Below the pieces are notes generated by a model that was given only the letters and a program-made list of their open reading frames with translations, was not told where the DNA came from and ran no database searches. A stretch of 64,000 bases of DNA from Alistipes sp. (lineage in GTDB: Bacteria; Bacteroidota; Bacteroidia; Bacteroidales; Rikenellaceae), in contig JAHHQM010000004.1 of NCBI GenBank assembly GCA_020026395.1, positions 62,001-126,000 on the forward strand. Reading direction: 5' to 3'. A program made the translations under genes and the position numbers. This document shows positions 27,589 to 37,287 of this stretch, piece after piece. The stretch's first letter is position 1; every line of letters starts with the position of its first letter.

Positions 27589-30500
27589 ATGAAGAAAAAA
27601 AGGAATTTGATATTATGGGCGATGCGGAACTACCGCATCACGTTCCTCATTATCGGGTGTTTGTTCGTGCTGGGTCTGTTCGGCTTGAACTACATACCCA
27701 AGCAGGAATTCCCCGAATTCACGATCCGTCAGGGCGTGGTGGTCGGTGTTTATCCGGGTGCCACGAGCGAGGAGGTCGAGGAGCAGCTGACGCGTCCTTT
27801 GGAGCGCTTTATGATGACCTACAAGGAGGTCAAGCGTGCCAAGACCACTTCAACATCAAAGAACGGACTGTGTATCCTGATGGTCGAACTCGAAGACGAA
27901 GTCACCGACAAGGACGCCGTGTGGTCGAAGATCAAACACGGTCTGGCCGCATTCAAGATGCAGCTGCCGAAGGGTGTGGCCGCCGTGGTAACGCAGGATG
28001 ATTTCGGCGATACGTCGGCACTTTTGATCACCATCGAATCCGACACGCGTTCCTACCGCGAACTAAAGGAGTACCTCGATAAATTGAACGACCGTCTGCG
28101 TCGCATCAAGTCGGTTTCCAACCTGCGCCCCTACGGTGTGCAGTCGGAGCAGATCTCGATCTATGTCGATCGTGAGCGTCTGGCGGCATACGGCATCGGC
28201 GAGCAGACGCTTGCCATGTTGCTTTCGTCGCAGGGACTGACCGCACTGGGCGGTTCGGTAAGCAACTCAACGACCGAGACCCCGATTCACCTTGCACCGA
28301 CGCTCTCCAGCGAGCAGGAGGTGGCCAACCAGATCCTGTGGAGTTCACCCACGGGCGAGGTGCTGCGTGTGAAGGATGTGGCACGTGTCGTCCGCGAGTA
28401 TGACAATCCCGACAAATACATCAAGAACAACGGTCACCGTTGCGTGCTGCTCTCCATGGAGATGCGTCCGGGATTCAACATCGTGGCCTTCGGTGAAGAG
28501 GTCGATGAGGTTTTGGCCGATTTCATTGCCGAGGATCTTCCCTCGGATGTACACGTCGAGCGTATTGCCGATCAGGCGAAAGTGGTGCGCAATTCGGTGT
28601 ACTCGTTCCTGCGCGATCTGGTTGTGTCGATGATCATCATCATTGCCATCATGATGTTGCTGTTCCCGTGGCGTTCGGCCGTGGTTGCCGCAATAACTAT
28701 TCCGCTTTCGACGGCCATTTCGATCGGTATCATGTATGCGTGCGGCATTCCGTTGAATACGGTAACCCTCGCCGCACTGATCGTCGTGCTGGGTATGATC
28801 GTCGACAACTCGATTGTGGTTATCGACGGCTATCTGAACTACCTCTCGATGGGACACTCGCGCTGGTACGCTGCCGCAGAGAGTGCACGCGAATTCTTCC
28901 CGTCGTTGTTCCTGGCCACGATCTGCATCTGCATGATCTTCTTCCCGCTGCTTGTGACCAACAAGGGTATCATCCTTGACTTTATCGCATACTTCCCGTG
29001 GACGGTAGCCATCAACCTGATGGTGTCGCTACTGCTTGCCGTGCTGGTGATCCCGTTCCTCGAGATCCTCATCATCCGCAAAGCCTCCTCGACGACGAAG
29101 GACAAGCCCTCGTTCACGGATCGCGTACTGCATCTCTATCGTCGTGTGCTGATCTGGACGTTCCGTCACGGATGGCTCACCATCGGACTGGGTGTCGTAT
29201 CGGTAGTCATCGCCCTGATGATCGTTCCGAAGCTCAACATGCGTATGTTGCCTTTCGCCGACCGTGACCAGTTCGCCGTGGAGATCTACCTCAATGCCGA
29301 TGCGCCGATCGAGCGCACGGCCGCCGTAGCCGACTCGGTATACAATGTACTGAAGGTCGATCCGCGCGTACAGTCGATGACCACGTTCATCGGTTGCTCT
29401 TCGCCGCGTTTCCAGATGAGTTACGCGCCGCAAATCGCCGGTAAGAACTACGCCCAGTTTATTGTGAACACCGCCTCGCTGGAGGAGACCGACAAACTGC
29501 TCGACGAATATTCCGACCAGTGGAACGACCGCTTCCCCGATGCACAGGTTAAGTTCAAGCAATTGGACTACCAGAACGTGCCGGGATTGGAGTTGCGTTT
29601 CTACAGCGACGACATCGACTCGCTGAAAGTAGCGGGCGAGCGTCTGATGGCCAAGATGCGCCAGATGCCCGAATTGAAGTGGGTACACTCCGACTACACG
29701 ACGCAACAGGCCGTCATCGACGTAAAACTCGATCCCGTGCTGGCTCCGCAATTGGGCGTGACGCGCACGACGGCAGCCATCAACCTTGCCCTGGCAGGCG
29801 GTGATCTTCCGATCGGTTCGGTTTGGGAGGGCGACTACGAACTGCCCGTCGAACTCAAGATCGACCCGTCGCTCGGAGAACGCACGTTGAGCGATGTCGA
29901 GAATACGTTCATTTCGACCGTTACTCCTACCGTAAGTGTTCCCTTACGCCAGATCGCAAAGGTCGAACCGCGTTGGAGCGAGAGCCAGATCGTACACCGC
30001 AACGGCGTACGCTGCCTGTCGGTTTCGGCTGATTTGAAACGTGGCGAAAATGCGCTGAAGATGCTCCACAAGATCACCGATGTTCTCGAAAACGAGGTTA
30101 CCCTGCCGCAGGGCGTCACGACCGAGATCGGTGGCGAGTACGAATTTGATACGGAGACCTTCCCGCCGATTGCAACGGGTCTGGGTGTGTCACTGATCAT
30201 CATTTTCTTCTTCATTCTGTCGAATTTCCGCGAGTTCAAGATCACGATTGTCATCATGTTGTCCATGTCGTTGTGCCTGTTCGGTGCCATGATCGGACTG
30301 TGGATCTCGGGATTTACGATCGGTCTTACGTCGGTATTGGGATTCATCACCCTGCTGGGTATGATCGTGCGTAACGTCATCCTGATGTATCAGCACGCCG
30401 AGGAGAAGCGTCTGCACGACCGTTGGCCGGCACGCATCGCCGCCTACGACGCAGGTCGCCGCCGTATGGTTCCCATCTTCCTCACCACAGCCACCACGGC

Positions 30501-30639
30501 CGTCGGCGTGATCCCGATGATGGTCAGCGGAAGTACGTTCTGGGCACCTGTGGGTGTTTCGATTTTTGCCGGCGGTATCGGTTCGCTGATCCTCGTGATC
30601 ACCGTTCTGCCCGTCCTTTATTCAAAAATATTCAAATAA
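27589..30639 (+). CDS. RND-superfamily efflux permease
   Basis: 1016 residues from ATG 27589. Typical two-fold RND layout: TM1 near residue 15-30, a large periplasmic domain, a TM cluster (about 340-540) including the proton-relay helix with VVLGMIVDNSIVVIDGYL, a second periplasmic domain, and the last TM cluster (about 850-1010) with GLTSVLGFITLLGMIVRN. It drives proton-coupled export across both membranes with the adaptor upstream and the TolC-type channel downstream. HAE-type drug efflux is more likely than metal efflux, but substrates cannot be assigned. The stop codon overlaps the next start (TAATG). Confidence 0.93.
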   Translation: MKKKRNLILWAMRNYRITFLIIGCLFVLGLFGLNYIPKQEFPEFTIRQGVVVGVYPGATSEEVEEQLTRPLERFMMTYKEVKRAKTTSTSKNGLCILMVELEDEVTDKDAVWSKIKHGLAAFKMQLPKGVAAVVTQDDFGDTSALLITIESDTRSYRELKEYLDKLNDRLRRIKSVSNLRPYGVQSEQISIYVDRERLAAYGIGEQTLAMLLSSQGLTALGGSVSNSTTETPIHLAPTLSSEQEVANQILWSSPTGEVLRVKDVARVVREYDNPDKYIKNNGHRCVLLSMEMRPGFNIVAFGEEVDEVLADFIAEDLPSDVHVERIADQAKVVRNSVYSFLRDLVVSMIIIIAIMMLLFPWRSAVVAAITIPLSTAISIGIMYACGIPLNTVTLAALIVVLGMIVDNSIVVIDGYLNYLSMGHSRWYAAAESAREFFPSLFLATICICMIFFPLLVTNKGIILDFIAYFPWTVAINLMVSLLLAVLVIPFLEILIIRKASSTTKDKPSFTDRVLHLYRRVLIWTFRHGWLTIGLGVVSVVIALMIVPKLNMRMLPFADRDQFAVEIYLNADAPIERTAAVADSVYNVLKVDPRVQSMTTFIGCSSPRFQMSYAPQIAGKNYAQFIVNTASLEETDKLLDEYSDQWNDRFPDAQVKFKQLDYQNVPGLELRFYSDDIDSLKVAGERLMAKMRQMPELKWVHSDYTTQQAVIDVKLDPVLAPQLGVTRTTAAINLALAGGDLPIGSVWEGDYELPVELKIDPSLGERTLSDVENTFISTVTPTVSVPLRQIAKVEPRWSESQIVHRNGVRCLSVSADLKRGENALKMLHKITDVLENEVTLPQGVTTEIGGEYEFDTETFPPIATGLGVSLIIIFFFILSNFREFKITIVIMLSMSLCLFGAMIGLWISGFTIGLTSVLGFITLLGMIVRNVILMYQHAEEKRLHDRWPARIAAYDAGRRRMVPIFLTTATTAVGVIPMMVSGSTFWAPVGVSIFAGGIGSLILVITVLPVLYSKIFK

Positions 30640-31937
30640 TGAAAAAGACACTTTGCACATTGCTCCTTGCGGGGCTCGCCCTCGGAGTTTCGGCACAAAC
30701 CCTCACCCTGGAGGAGTGCCGACAGGCTGCAATCGAACATAACCACACGCTCAAAAACAGCAATCTGGATATCGAAGCCGCCCGTCAGACCCGTCGCGAA
30801 ACATTCACGAATTACTTTCCGCAGATTTCGGCACAGGGTATGGTGTTTCAGGCTCAACACGGCCTGGCGCAGATGGATCTGAAGGTTCCGCTGCCCCTGC
30901 CCGGTATGTCGGGCCCGCTGACACTTCCGTTGTCGATCGGCAAGAGGGGTTTGGCTGCAGGTGTCGTTGCCGTGCAGCCCGTATTCATGGGTTTGAAGAT
31001 CATCAACGGCAATAAACTTGCCCGACTGGGTGAGGAGGTGAGCGCCCTGCAATATCGTCAGAACGAAAACGATGTGCACGAGAAGACCGATGCCTACTAT
31101 TGGCAGATCGTGTCGCTCAAGGAGAACCTCAATACGCTGAATGCCGTCGATCGTCAGCTGAACGAGATCTATCGTCAGGCCGAACTTTCGCTCAAGGCGG
31201 GTCTCGTGACCAAGAACGACCTCCTGCGCGTGGAATTGCGCAAACAGGAGATCGCCTTGACCCGACTGAAGGTCGAGAACGGAATCCACATCTCGAAGAT
31301 GCTCCTCGCACAACACACGGGTAAGGATTGGCACGGATTCGACATTTCGTACAAGGCATTCTCGATTCCCGAAGCGCCGTCGAAATACTACGTTCCCACG
31401 GAGGAGGCTTTGGATCAGAGAGTCGAGAAACTGCTGGCCGAGAAGAATGTCGAGGCACACAAATACCAGAAACGTATGGAGCGCAGCAAGAACCTGCCCA
31501 CGGTGGGTGTCGGTGCGGGCTACATGCACTACAACTTCACCGAGAAGGACGTGAACAACGGATTGGTATTTGCTCAGGTTTCACTGCCTATTTCGCAGTG
31601 GTGGGGTGGTTCGCACGCCGTAAAACGCGCCCGCATCAAGGAGCAGCAAGCCGAAAACGACCTGCGTCATGCCAAGGAGATGCTGACCATCGAGATCGAA
31701 AAGACGTGGAGCGAACTTCAGGAGGCCTATGCCGAGATTGACATCGCCCGCCGTTCGGTTTCATCGGCCACCGAAAACCTCCGTCAGCACACCGCCTACT
31801 ACGCCGCAGGCACGGCTTCGCTGACCGAACTGCTCGATGCCGAAACCATCTTCACCCGCAGCAAAAACGATCTGACGGACGCTTGCGCCAATTATCAGAC
31901 CGCACTGTCAAACTACATGCGTGTGACGGGCAGATAA
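30639..31937 (+). CDS. TolC-family outer-membrane efflux channel
   Basis: 432 residues starting at the ATG that overlaps the pump stop codon. Signal peptide MKKTLCTLLLAGLALGVSA without a lipobox. The mature protein opens with LTLEECRQAAIEHNHTLKNS, the classic TolC-family start, and has long amphipathic helices in two repeats ending with TASLTELLDAETIFTRSKNDL. It forms the outer-membrane exit duct of the tripartite pump. Last gene of the operon before a strong terminator. Confidence 0.93.
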   Translation: MKKTLCTLLLAGLALGVSAQTLTLEECRQAAIEHNHTLKNSNLDIEAARQTRRETFTNYFPQISAQGMVFQAQHGLAQMDLKVPLPLPGMSGPLTLPLSIGKRGLAAGVVAVQPVFMGLKIINGNKLARLGEEVSALQYRQNENDVHEKTDAYYWQIVSLKENLNTLNAVDRQLNEIYRQAELSLKAGLVTKNDLLRVELRKQEIALTRLKVENGIHISKMLLAQHTGKDWHGFDISYKAFSIPEAPSKYYVPTEEALDQRVEKLLAEKNVEAHKYQKRMERSKNLPTVGVGAGYMHYNFTEKDVNNGLVFAQVSLPISQWWGGSHAVKRARIKEQQAENDLRHAKEMLTIEIEKTWSELQEAYAEIDIARRSVSSATENLRQHTAYYAAGTASLTELLDAETIFTRSKNDLTDACANYQTALSNYMRVTGR

Positions 31938-31957
31938 ACCCTCATATACGAATACAA

Positions 31958-31994
31958 AAAGAGCGTCTCTTGTTTTAAGAGACGCTCTTTTATT
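31958..31994. terminator. Bidirectional terminator between the efflux operon and ruvB
   Basis: Perfect 14-bp inverted repeat AAAGAGCGTCTCTT / AAGAGACGCTCTTT with a five-base loop and A/T runs on both sides. The two genes converge here. Confidence 0.9.
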
Positions 31995-32999
31995 TTAGAA
32001 CAGGCCGTTGTCCCCTTGCGGGATCGAATAGCCCAAATGTTTGTAAGCGAGTTCCGTGACTTCTCGTCCGCGGGGCGTACGCTTGAGAAATCCCTCCTTG
32101 ATGAGGAACGGTTCGTAGACCTCCTCGATCGTACCGCCGTCTTCGCCGACCGCCGTGGCAATCGTATTGATACCCACGGGGCCACCCTTGAATTTCTCGA
32201 TGATCGTACCGAGGATCTTGTTGTCCATGCTGTCCAGTCCGCGCGAGTCGATGTTGAGTGCCGTAAGGGCAAATCGCGTGATCTCCAAGTCGATACGGCC
32301 TTCGCCCTTCACCATCGCAAAGTCGCGCACACGGCGCAGCAGGGCATTGGCAATACGGGGCGTACCGCGCGATCGCATCGCCACTTCCAATGCGGCCTCG
32401 TCGTCGATCGCCACATCCAGAATACGTGCCGAGCGTTTGACGATCTGTGCCAACACCTCCGAATCGTAATACTCCAAGTGGCAGGAGATTCCGAAACGGG
32501 CACGGAGCGGGGAGGTCAGCAGTCCGCTTCGGGTCGTGGCACCGATCAGCGTGAAGGGTGCCAACTCGATCTGAATCGAACGTGCCGAAGGACCCTTGTC
32601 CAGAACGATATCAATCTTATAATCCTCCATCGCCGAATAGAGATACTCCTCGACAATGGGACTCAGGCGGTGAATCTCGTCGATGAACAACACATCACCC
32701 GGATTGAGGTTCGTAAGCAGTCCCGCCAGATCTCCCGGCTTATCCAGCACGGGACCCGACGTTACGCGCAGTTCGGCACCCATCTCATTGGCGATGATGT
32801 TGGCCAAAGTCGTTTTACCCAATCCCGGAGGTCCGTGCAGCAGGACGTGATCCAGCGAATCGCCACGCATCAGCGCGGCCTTGATGAAGATGCGGAGGTT
32901 CTCGACAATCTTATCCTGACCCGAAAAAGTCTCTAACTCTTGCGGGCGGATTTTGTTTTCAAATTCGAGATCGCTCTCTGTGTTTCTAACTATTGACAT
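31995..32999 (-). CDS. ruvB: Holliday junction branch-migration helicase RuvB
   Basis: 334 residues. Walker A G56-PPGLGKTT, Walker B VLFIDEIHR, sensor 1 LIGATTRSG and a C-terminal winged helix (GLLKRTPRGREV-type segment here GFLKRTPRGREVTELA). RuvB forms a hexamer that, with RuvA, moves Holliday junctions during recombination and repair. ruvA and ruvC are not in the window, common in this phylum. The minus-strand box TACCTTTG (33011-33004) ends only five bases before the ATG, so the transcript may be almost leaderless. Confidence 0.97.
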   Translation of the reverse strand: MSIVRNTESDLEFENKIRPQELETFSGQDKIVENLRIFIKAALMRGDSLDHVLLHGPPGLGKTTLANIIANEMGAELRVTSGPVLDKPGDLAGLLTNLNPGDVLFIDEIHRLSPIVEEYLYSAMEDYKIDIVLDKGPSARSIQIELAPFTLIGATTRSGLLTSPLRARFGISCHLEYYDSEVLAQIVKRSARILDVAIDDEAALEVAMRSRGTPRIANALLRRVRDFAMVKGEGRIDLEITRFALTALNIDSRGLDSMDNKILGTIIEKFKGGPVGINTIATAVGEDGGTIEEVYEPFLIKEGFLKRTPRGREVTELAYKHLGYSIPQGDNGLF

Positions 33000-33067
33000 A
33001 GGACAAAGGTACGAAAATTCGGTTGAAATATTCCGCCGTTTCCGAAATTATGCGTATTTTTGTTGAT

Positions 33068-34513
33068 ATGAATATCGTCTTTGTACTTCTATTTGCCATC
33101 GCATTGACGGCGGCCGTTGTCGCCTTTATGCTCTATCGTTCGCGCGGCGAACAAACGGCACGCCTTACCCAGGAAAACGAATTGCTCCGCGAGGAGAATC
33201 TGCGTCAAAAAGATGCATTTGCCAACGAGCAGCGAGCCCGTGTGGAGGCCGACACGCTCCGCAATACGACCTCGAGCCGCCTTTCGACGGCCGAGCAGGA
33301 GTTGTCTGCGTTGCGCGAAAAGCACCTCAATCAGAGCCGCGAATTGGCTTCGTTGCAGGCGTCGAGCCAGGCCGAGATCCAAAAGCTCCGTGAGCAGAAC
33401 GCGACCGACCGTGCCGCCGAACTCGAAGCCCGCGAAAAGCAGGAGGAACAGTTCCGCCAGCAGTTCAAGTTGCTCTCCACGAAGATCCTCGACGAACAAT
33501 CGGCCAAATTCCAGGAAAACAACAAAGAGTCGATTGATGTTCTGCTGAAGCCGTTCCGCGACAACATCACCGAATTCCGCAAACGAGTCGAGGAGATCCA
33601 CACCACGCAGACCTCCCAACGCGGCGAACTGAAAGCCGAATTGAAGAACCTGATGGATCTGAACAAACGCATCACCACCGAGACGACCAATCTGACGAAT
33701 GCCCTGAAGGGAAATTCAAAGGTACAGGGCGATTGGGGTGAGATGTTGCTCGAAACGATCCTCGACAACTCATCGCTTTTGAAGGGCATCCACTACGAAA
33801 CGCAGTACAACGTCAAGGACGAGGAGGGCAACAACCTGCGTCCCGATGTGGTGTTGCACCTGCCCGAGGAGAAGAACATCATCATCGACTCGAAAGTATC
33901 GCTGACGGCCTTTGTGGCCTATACCTCGGCCGAGAGTGAAGAGGAGCGCCAAATCCACCTGAAGAAGCACCTCGAATCGGTTCGCCAGCACGTAACGGAA
34001 CTCGGTCGTAAGGAGTACCAGCGTCTGATGAAATCGCCCGATTTCGTCATCATGTTCATTCCGAACGAACCCGCCTTTCTGACCGCCCTGCAATCCGATC
34101 CTTCCATTTGGTCGGATGCCTACGAAAAGAAGGTCATCATCTCGTCGCCCACGAACCTCTTCGCCCTGCTGAAGATGGTGGCCGACCTTTGGAAATACAA
34201 CGATCAGGACAAGAATACGAAACGCATCGCCGAAACGGCCAACAAACTCTACGAACAAGTCGTGCGTTTTGCCTCTTCGCTCGAAGCCGTAGGCTCGGCC
34301 TTGGGAAAGGCGCAAGCCGCCTACGATGATGCGCAGAAACGCCTCAGCACCGGCAACAACAACATTGTCCGTCTGGGCGAGGGACTGCGTAAGACGGCCT
34401 CTCTGCAAAGCAAACAGCACTTCTCGAAAGCACTTTTGGAGGCCGACGACAACGAGGCGGACGATACGGATGAAATTTTACTGACGGAAAATACCAACGA
34501 CCATGAAGAATAA
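33068..34513 (+). CDS. rmuC: RmuC-family DNA recombination protein
   Basis: 481 residues from ATG 33068. One N-terminal membrane helix (IVFVLLFAIALTAAVVAFML), a long coiled coil rich in Glu, Arg and Gln (about 35-170), then the conserved RmuC core (VQGDWGEMLLETILDNSSLLKGIHY, DVVLHLPEEKNIIIDSKVSL) with a PD-(D/E)XK-like nuclease fold. RmuC limits inversions and rearrangements in E. coli. TATTTTTG at 33055-33062 is a -7-like box very close to the start. It overlaps the next gene by 11 bases. Confidence 0.93.
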   Translation: MNIVFVLLFAIALTAAVVAFMLYRSRGEQTARLTQENELLREENLRQKDAFANEQRARVEADTLRNTTSSRLSTAEQELSALREKHLNQSRELASLQASSQAEIQKLREQNATDRAAELEAREKQEEQFRQQFKLLSTKILDEQSAKFQENNKESIDVLLKPFRDNITEFRKRVEEIHTTQTSQRGELKAELKNLMDLNKRITTETTNLTNALKGNSKVQGDWGEMLLETILDNSSLLKGIHYETQYNVKDEEGNNLRPDVVLHLPEEKNIIIDSKVSLTAFVAYTSAESEEERQIHLKKHLESVRQHVTELGRKEYQRLMKSPDFVIMFIPNEPAFLTALQSDPSIWSDAYEKKVIISSPTNLFALLKMVADLWKYNDQDKNTKRIAETANKLYEQVVRFASSLEAVGSALGKAQAAYDDAQKRLSTGNNNIVRLGEGLRKTASLQSKQHFSKALLEADDNEADDTDEILLTENTNDHEE

Positions 34514-34958
34514 CGACGCCCTTTTGCAATTCACGATTCATTATCCCTCGGTGACCTTTGCCGCATTCGGCAATCAGGAACACGGCGCAATGAGTCAGGG
34601 AAACGAATTCCGCCAATTGCTCTATGGCGACAAGGGAATGCTCTCCCCGCTGAAAGAGATCTCGGCGGCCGATTACGGCCACGACCTGGAGCATATCGCT
34701 TTCGATTTCCACATCAACCCGTGCGACTTCGAGATCAACGACATCCGAGCCGTCGGCGCGTATCGCAAAAAGATACATTCGATTGATGTGGCGGTGATTG
34801 TGGGGGAGGATTTCTTCCGAAAGGCAGACGAGGAGCGTCGCCAATGGGTTAAAGGACAAATTCAGGAGCGTATCCGGCAAGTGGGGCTGATCACCTCGCG
34901 TCAGAAGCTCGATACCGACATCGAACGCCTGCTGCAAGACCTCGAATCCCGATTATAA
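34503..34958 (+). CDS. Conserved small protein of unknown function, overlaps rmuC
   Basis: 151 residues; I do not recognise the family. No signal peptide, no membrane segment, no clear motif. The N-terminal half has alternating hydrophobic strands (LLQFTIHYPSVTFAAFG, HIAFDFHINPCDFEIND), the C-terminal third is a charged helix (EERRQWVKGQIQERIRQ, DTDIERLLQDLESRL), suggesting a soluble alpha/beta protein. It starts inside rmuC (11-base overlap), so the two are translationally coupled and may act together. A terminator follows directly. Confidence 0.75.
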   Translation: MKNNDALLQFTIHYPSVTFAAFGNQEHGAMSQGNEFRQLLYGDKGMLSPLKEISAADYGHDLEHIAFDFHINPCDFEINDIRAVGAYRKKIHSIDVAVIVGEDFFRKADEERRQWVKGQIQERIRQVGLITSRQKLDTDIERLLQDLESRL

Positions 34959-34962
34959 GAAA

Positions 34963-34997
34963 AAAGCACTTTAAGAACGATCTTAAAGTGCTTTTCT
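34963..34997. terminator. Bidirectional terminator between the rmuC unit and gtrA
   Basis: Perfect 14-bp inverted repeat AAAGCACTTTAAGA / TCTTAAAGTGCTTT with ACGA loop; A run before and T run after. The genes converge. Confidence 0.9.
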
Positions 34998-35483
34998 TTA
35001 TTGATCCCGAAACGAGAAATATTTGGCGGCCAGGAAACTATAAATGATCGTGATGACGGTGGTGATCACCTTGGCGGGTGTCGGCCATATGTGACAGACC
35101 TCGACGAAGAATTTCAGTCCCGCATAGGTCAGGAGCACCGACCCGCCGATCGAAATCACATACCGTACAAATTGTGTGCGTCGTCTTAGGCGCGACTCCC
35201 CGAAAACCACATTGCGATTCAGCCAGAATCCGTTGAACGACGTCAGCGGGAAGACCAGAATCATCGACGCGATGTGGGGCGAAAGGAATACCACCCCGAG
35301 GTCGAAAAAGCGGTCGGGAGTGACCACAAAGTGATAAATCAGGAAGTAAAGCATCGGGTCAAGCACCAGAAAATTCAATCCACCGCATGCCGCATAACGA
35401 AACATTTGTCGCGTGAAAAATCGCGCGACAAATGGCAGGTAAAAACAATCGATTGTCTTTCGTAGTATTTCCGACAGGCTCAT
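34998..35483 (-). CDS. GtrA-family small membrane protein
   Basis: 161 residues with four predicted membrane helices and the GtrA-family signature FRYAACGGLNFLVLDPMLY near the N-terminus, plus FNGFWLNRNVVF in the middle. GtrA proteins help move polyprenyl-linked sugars across the inner membrane during glycan or teichoic-acid modification. It is the last gene of the ribE-to-gtrA operon and overlaps the HU/SPOR gene stop (TAATG). No glycosyltransferase lies beside it, so its lipid-sugar partner is unknown. Confidence 0.88.
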   Translation of the reverse strand: MSLSEILRKTIDCFYLPFVARFFTRQMFRYAACGGLNFLVLDPMLYFLIYHFVVTPDRFFDLGVVFLSPHIASMILVFPLTSFNGFWLNRNVVFGESRLRRRTQFVRYVISIGGSVLLTYAGLKFFVEVCHIWPTPAKVITTVITIIYSFLAAKYFSFRDQ

Positions 35484-36385
35484 TAACGTGCTTTATGAAT
35501 CCACATATCCTGATATTCAGCCTGATGTGCCCGTTTGAACAACTGGCAGGGCTCTTCCGAATCGGATTCGAAAGCCGACACCAGCAGATTCTCACCCAGT
35601 CGATAAACGCCCAGACGCCAATCGGGATGGTTCTTTTGCGCGGTCTCCACGGCACGTTGTGCATTGGTCTTCGATCCGAATACACCCAAAACCACATAAC
35701 TGCGCTGTGATACGCGCTTGGCGGGAGCATCTACCGTACCCGATCCCGCCAACAGGATATCGTCCTTTTCGGGAGCAGGTTCTGCGACTACAGGCTGCGC
35801 TGTTGCCAGAGAATCCGCTACGGGCTTTTCGACGGGAGTTACCACAGGCTTCTCGACCTTGGCAACCTCTTCAACGGGTTTTGCGCCGAAATACTCGTCG
35901 TGATTATCATAGAGGTAGTAAGCTCCGAAGCATAATCCGCAAGCGATGGCGGCGACACCGCACCACAACACCCAGTCGAATCCGATCGGGCGGCGCACCT
36001 TGACGGATGCCGTGCCTTGGGGATTCAGACGGCGGTCAAACTCCGCCGACAGGGTGAATTGCTTGTTCTTCAGCGTTCCGATGCCTTCGATCGTCAAAAT
36101 CTCATCGGCATAAACCTGTGCCAACCAACGACCGTAGATCTCCTCGGCAGCCGCAGCCTCACAACGGGCGGCCTCCGCGATATAGGTGGCGAGGCGTTTC
36201 CCGCGGATCTCCGACGAGAAAACGACCTTGCGGTAAGGCGGTTTGATCATCGAACGCGAAAGGCGCTCGGCAGGGTGACGCTCTACAGAGAGCGTACCGA
36301 TTTCGGGCAAAGCGACTTCGCCCCGCTCGGCCAAAATATTACCGATCAGCTTATTGACCTGATCAACCATCGGATAGTTACCCAT
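35483..36385 (-). CDS. HU-type plus SPOR-domain membrane protein
   Basis: 300 residues. The N-terminal ~100 residues resemble the CCDC81-like/HU domain found in Bacteroidota (LPEIGTLSVERHPAERLSRS, IEGIGTLKNK). One membrane helix follows (VLWCGVAAIACGLCFGAYYLY, about 140-160), then a Pro/Val/Glu-rich periplasmic linker and a C-terminal SPOR domain (SYVVLGVFGSKTNAQRAVETA). SPOR domains bind denuded peptidoglycan at division sites. The layout is that of a cytoplasmic DNA- or protein-binding domain tied to the septal wall. It sits five bases downstream of lgt. Confidence 0.85.
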   Translation of the reverse strand: MGNYPMVDQVNKLIGNILAERGEVALPEIGTLSVERHPAERLSRSMIKPPYRKVVFSSEIRGKRLATYIAEAARCEAAAAEEIYGRWLAQVYADEILTIEGIGTLKNKQFTLSAEFDRRLNPQGTASVKVRRPIGFDWVLWCGVAAIACGLCFGAYYLYDNHDEYFGAKPVEEVAKVEKPVVTPVEKPVADSLATAQPVVAEPAPEKDDILLAGSGTVDAPAKRVSQRSYVVLGVFGSKTNAQRAVETAQKNHPDWRLGVYRLGENLLVSAFESDSEEPCQLFKRAHQAEYQDMWIHKAR

Positions 36386-36390
36386 TGTTT

Positions 36391-37269
36391 CTATTTTTTA
36401 GACGATTTGTTCTTTAAGGTCTCACCCGACACCTTGATGATGTGATTCATGTCCAGCGCAGGCGTAGGCTTGCGGAAGACAAACCACAAACCAACCAGAA
36501 TGAACGGAATACTCAGCCACTGACCCATATCAAGGATCATACCTGCCTCGAACTCCTCCTGATCGGCCTTGACGAACTCGATGATGAAGCGCGTAAAGAA
36601 GATACCGATCAAACCCCATCCGAACATCAGACCCGGACGGCGGCGACCCCAATCCTTCTTATAGTAGAACCACAGCAGGACGACACCCGTAATGATGTAG
36701 CACAGCGCTTCGTAGATCTGCGTGGGATGTACAGCCGACGGCGCAAACGAGGTGAGCCATTTGTGCGAATTGACGAACTTGAAGCCCCAAGGCAGGGTAG
36801 TGGAAGTACCGAAGATCTCGGAGTTAATCAGATTACCGAAACGCACCAGCGCACCGCCCAGAGTGGCACCGGGGATAATACGATCCAGCAACCAGATGTA
36901 GGGGAGTTTGTACTTGCGGGCGCAGAGCCACAAACCGATCAGAAGACCGATGGCGGCACCGTGGCTGGCCATACCGCCGTCACGGAATCCCGTGATGATC
37001 GTCCACGGAGCAGACAGATAGCCCACGGGGTCATAGAACAAGCAGTGACCCAGACGCGCACCGACCACGGTCGAGAGTGCGCCGTAAGCGAAAATCGACT
37101 CGGCAAGTTGGGGATTCAGCCCCTCGTGTTTGCAAAATATCTCATAGCATTTGGCACCCAGGATAATGGCCAATGCCCACATCAAACCGTAATAACGGAT
37201 TTCGATCCCGAAGATGGTAAACATTACGGGATCGACATTCCATTCTACGATCATAGGTAGAAAAGTCAT
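36391..37269 (-). CDS. lgt: Prolipoprotein diacylglyceryl transferase
   Basis: 292 residues with seven membrane helices. The diagnostic Lgt signature reads GALVRFGNLINSEIFG, and the HPTQIYEA motif is present. It adds diacylglycerol to the lipobox cysteine of exported prolipoproteins in the inner membrane, the first step for all the lipoproteins in this window. The C-terminus is lysine-rich (KNKSSKK). Located between a histidine kinase and the HU/SPOR gene with gaps of 18 and 5 bases, so co-transcribed. Confidence 0.97.
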   Translation of the reverse strand: MTFLPMIVEWNVDPVMFTIFGIEIRYYGLMWALAIILGAKCYEIFCKHEGLNPQLAESIFAYGALSTVVGARLGHCLFYDPVGYLSAPWTIITGFRDGGMASHGAAIGLLIGLWLCARKYKLPYIWLLDRIIPGATLGGALVRFGNLINSEIFGTSTTLPWGFKFVNSHKWLTSFAPSAVHPTQIYEALCYIITGVVLLWFYYKKDWGRRRPGLMFGWGLIGIFFTRFIIEFVKADQEEFEAGMILDMGQWLSIPFILVGLWFVFRKPTPALDMNHIIKVSGETLKNKSSKK

Positions 37270-37287
37270 AAAATAAATCGTTAATTG

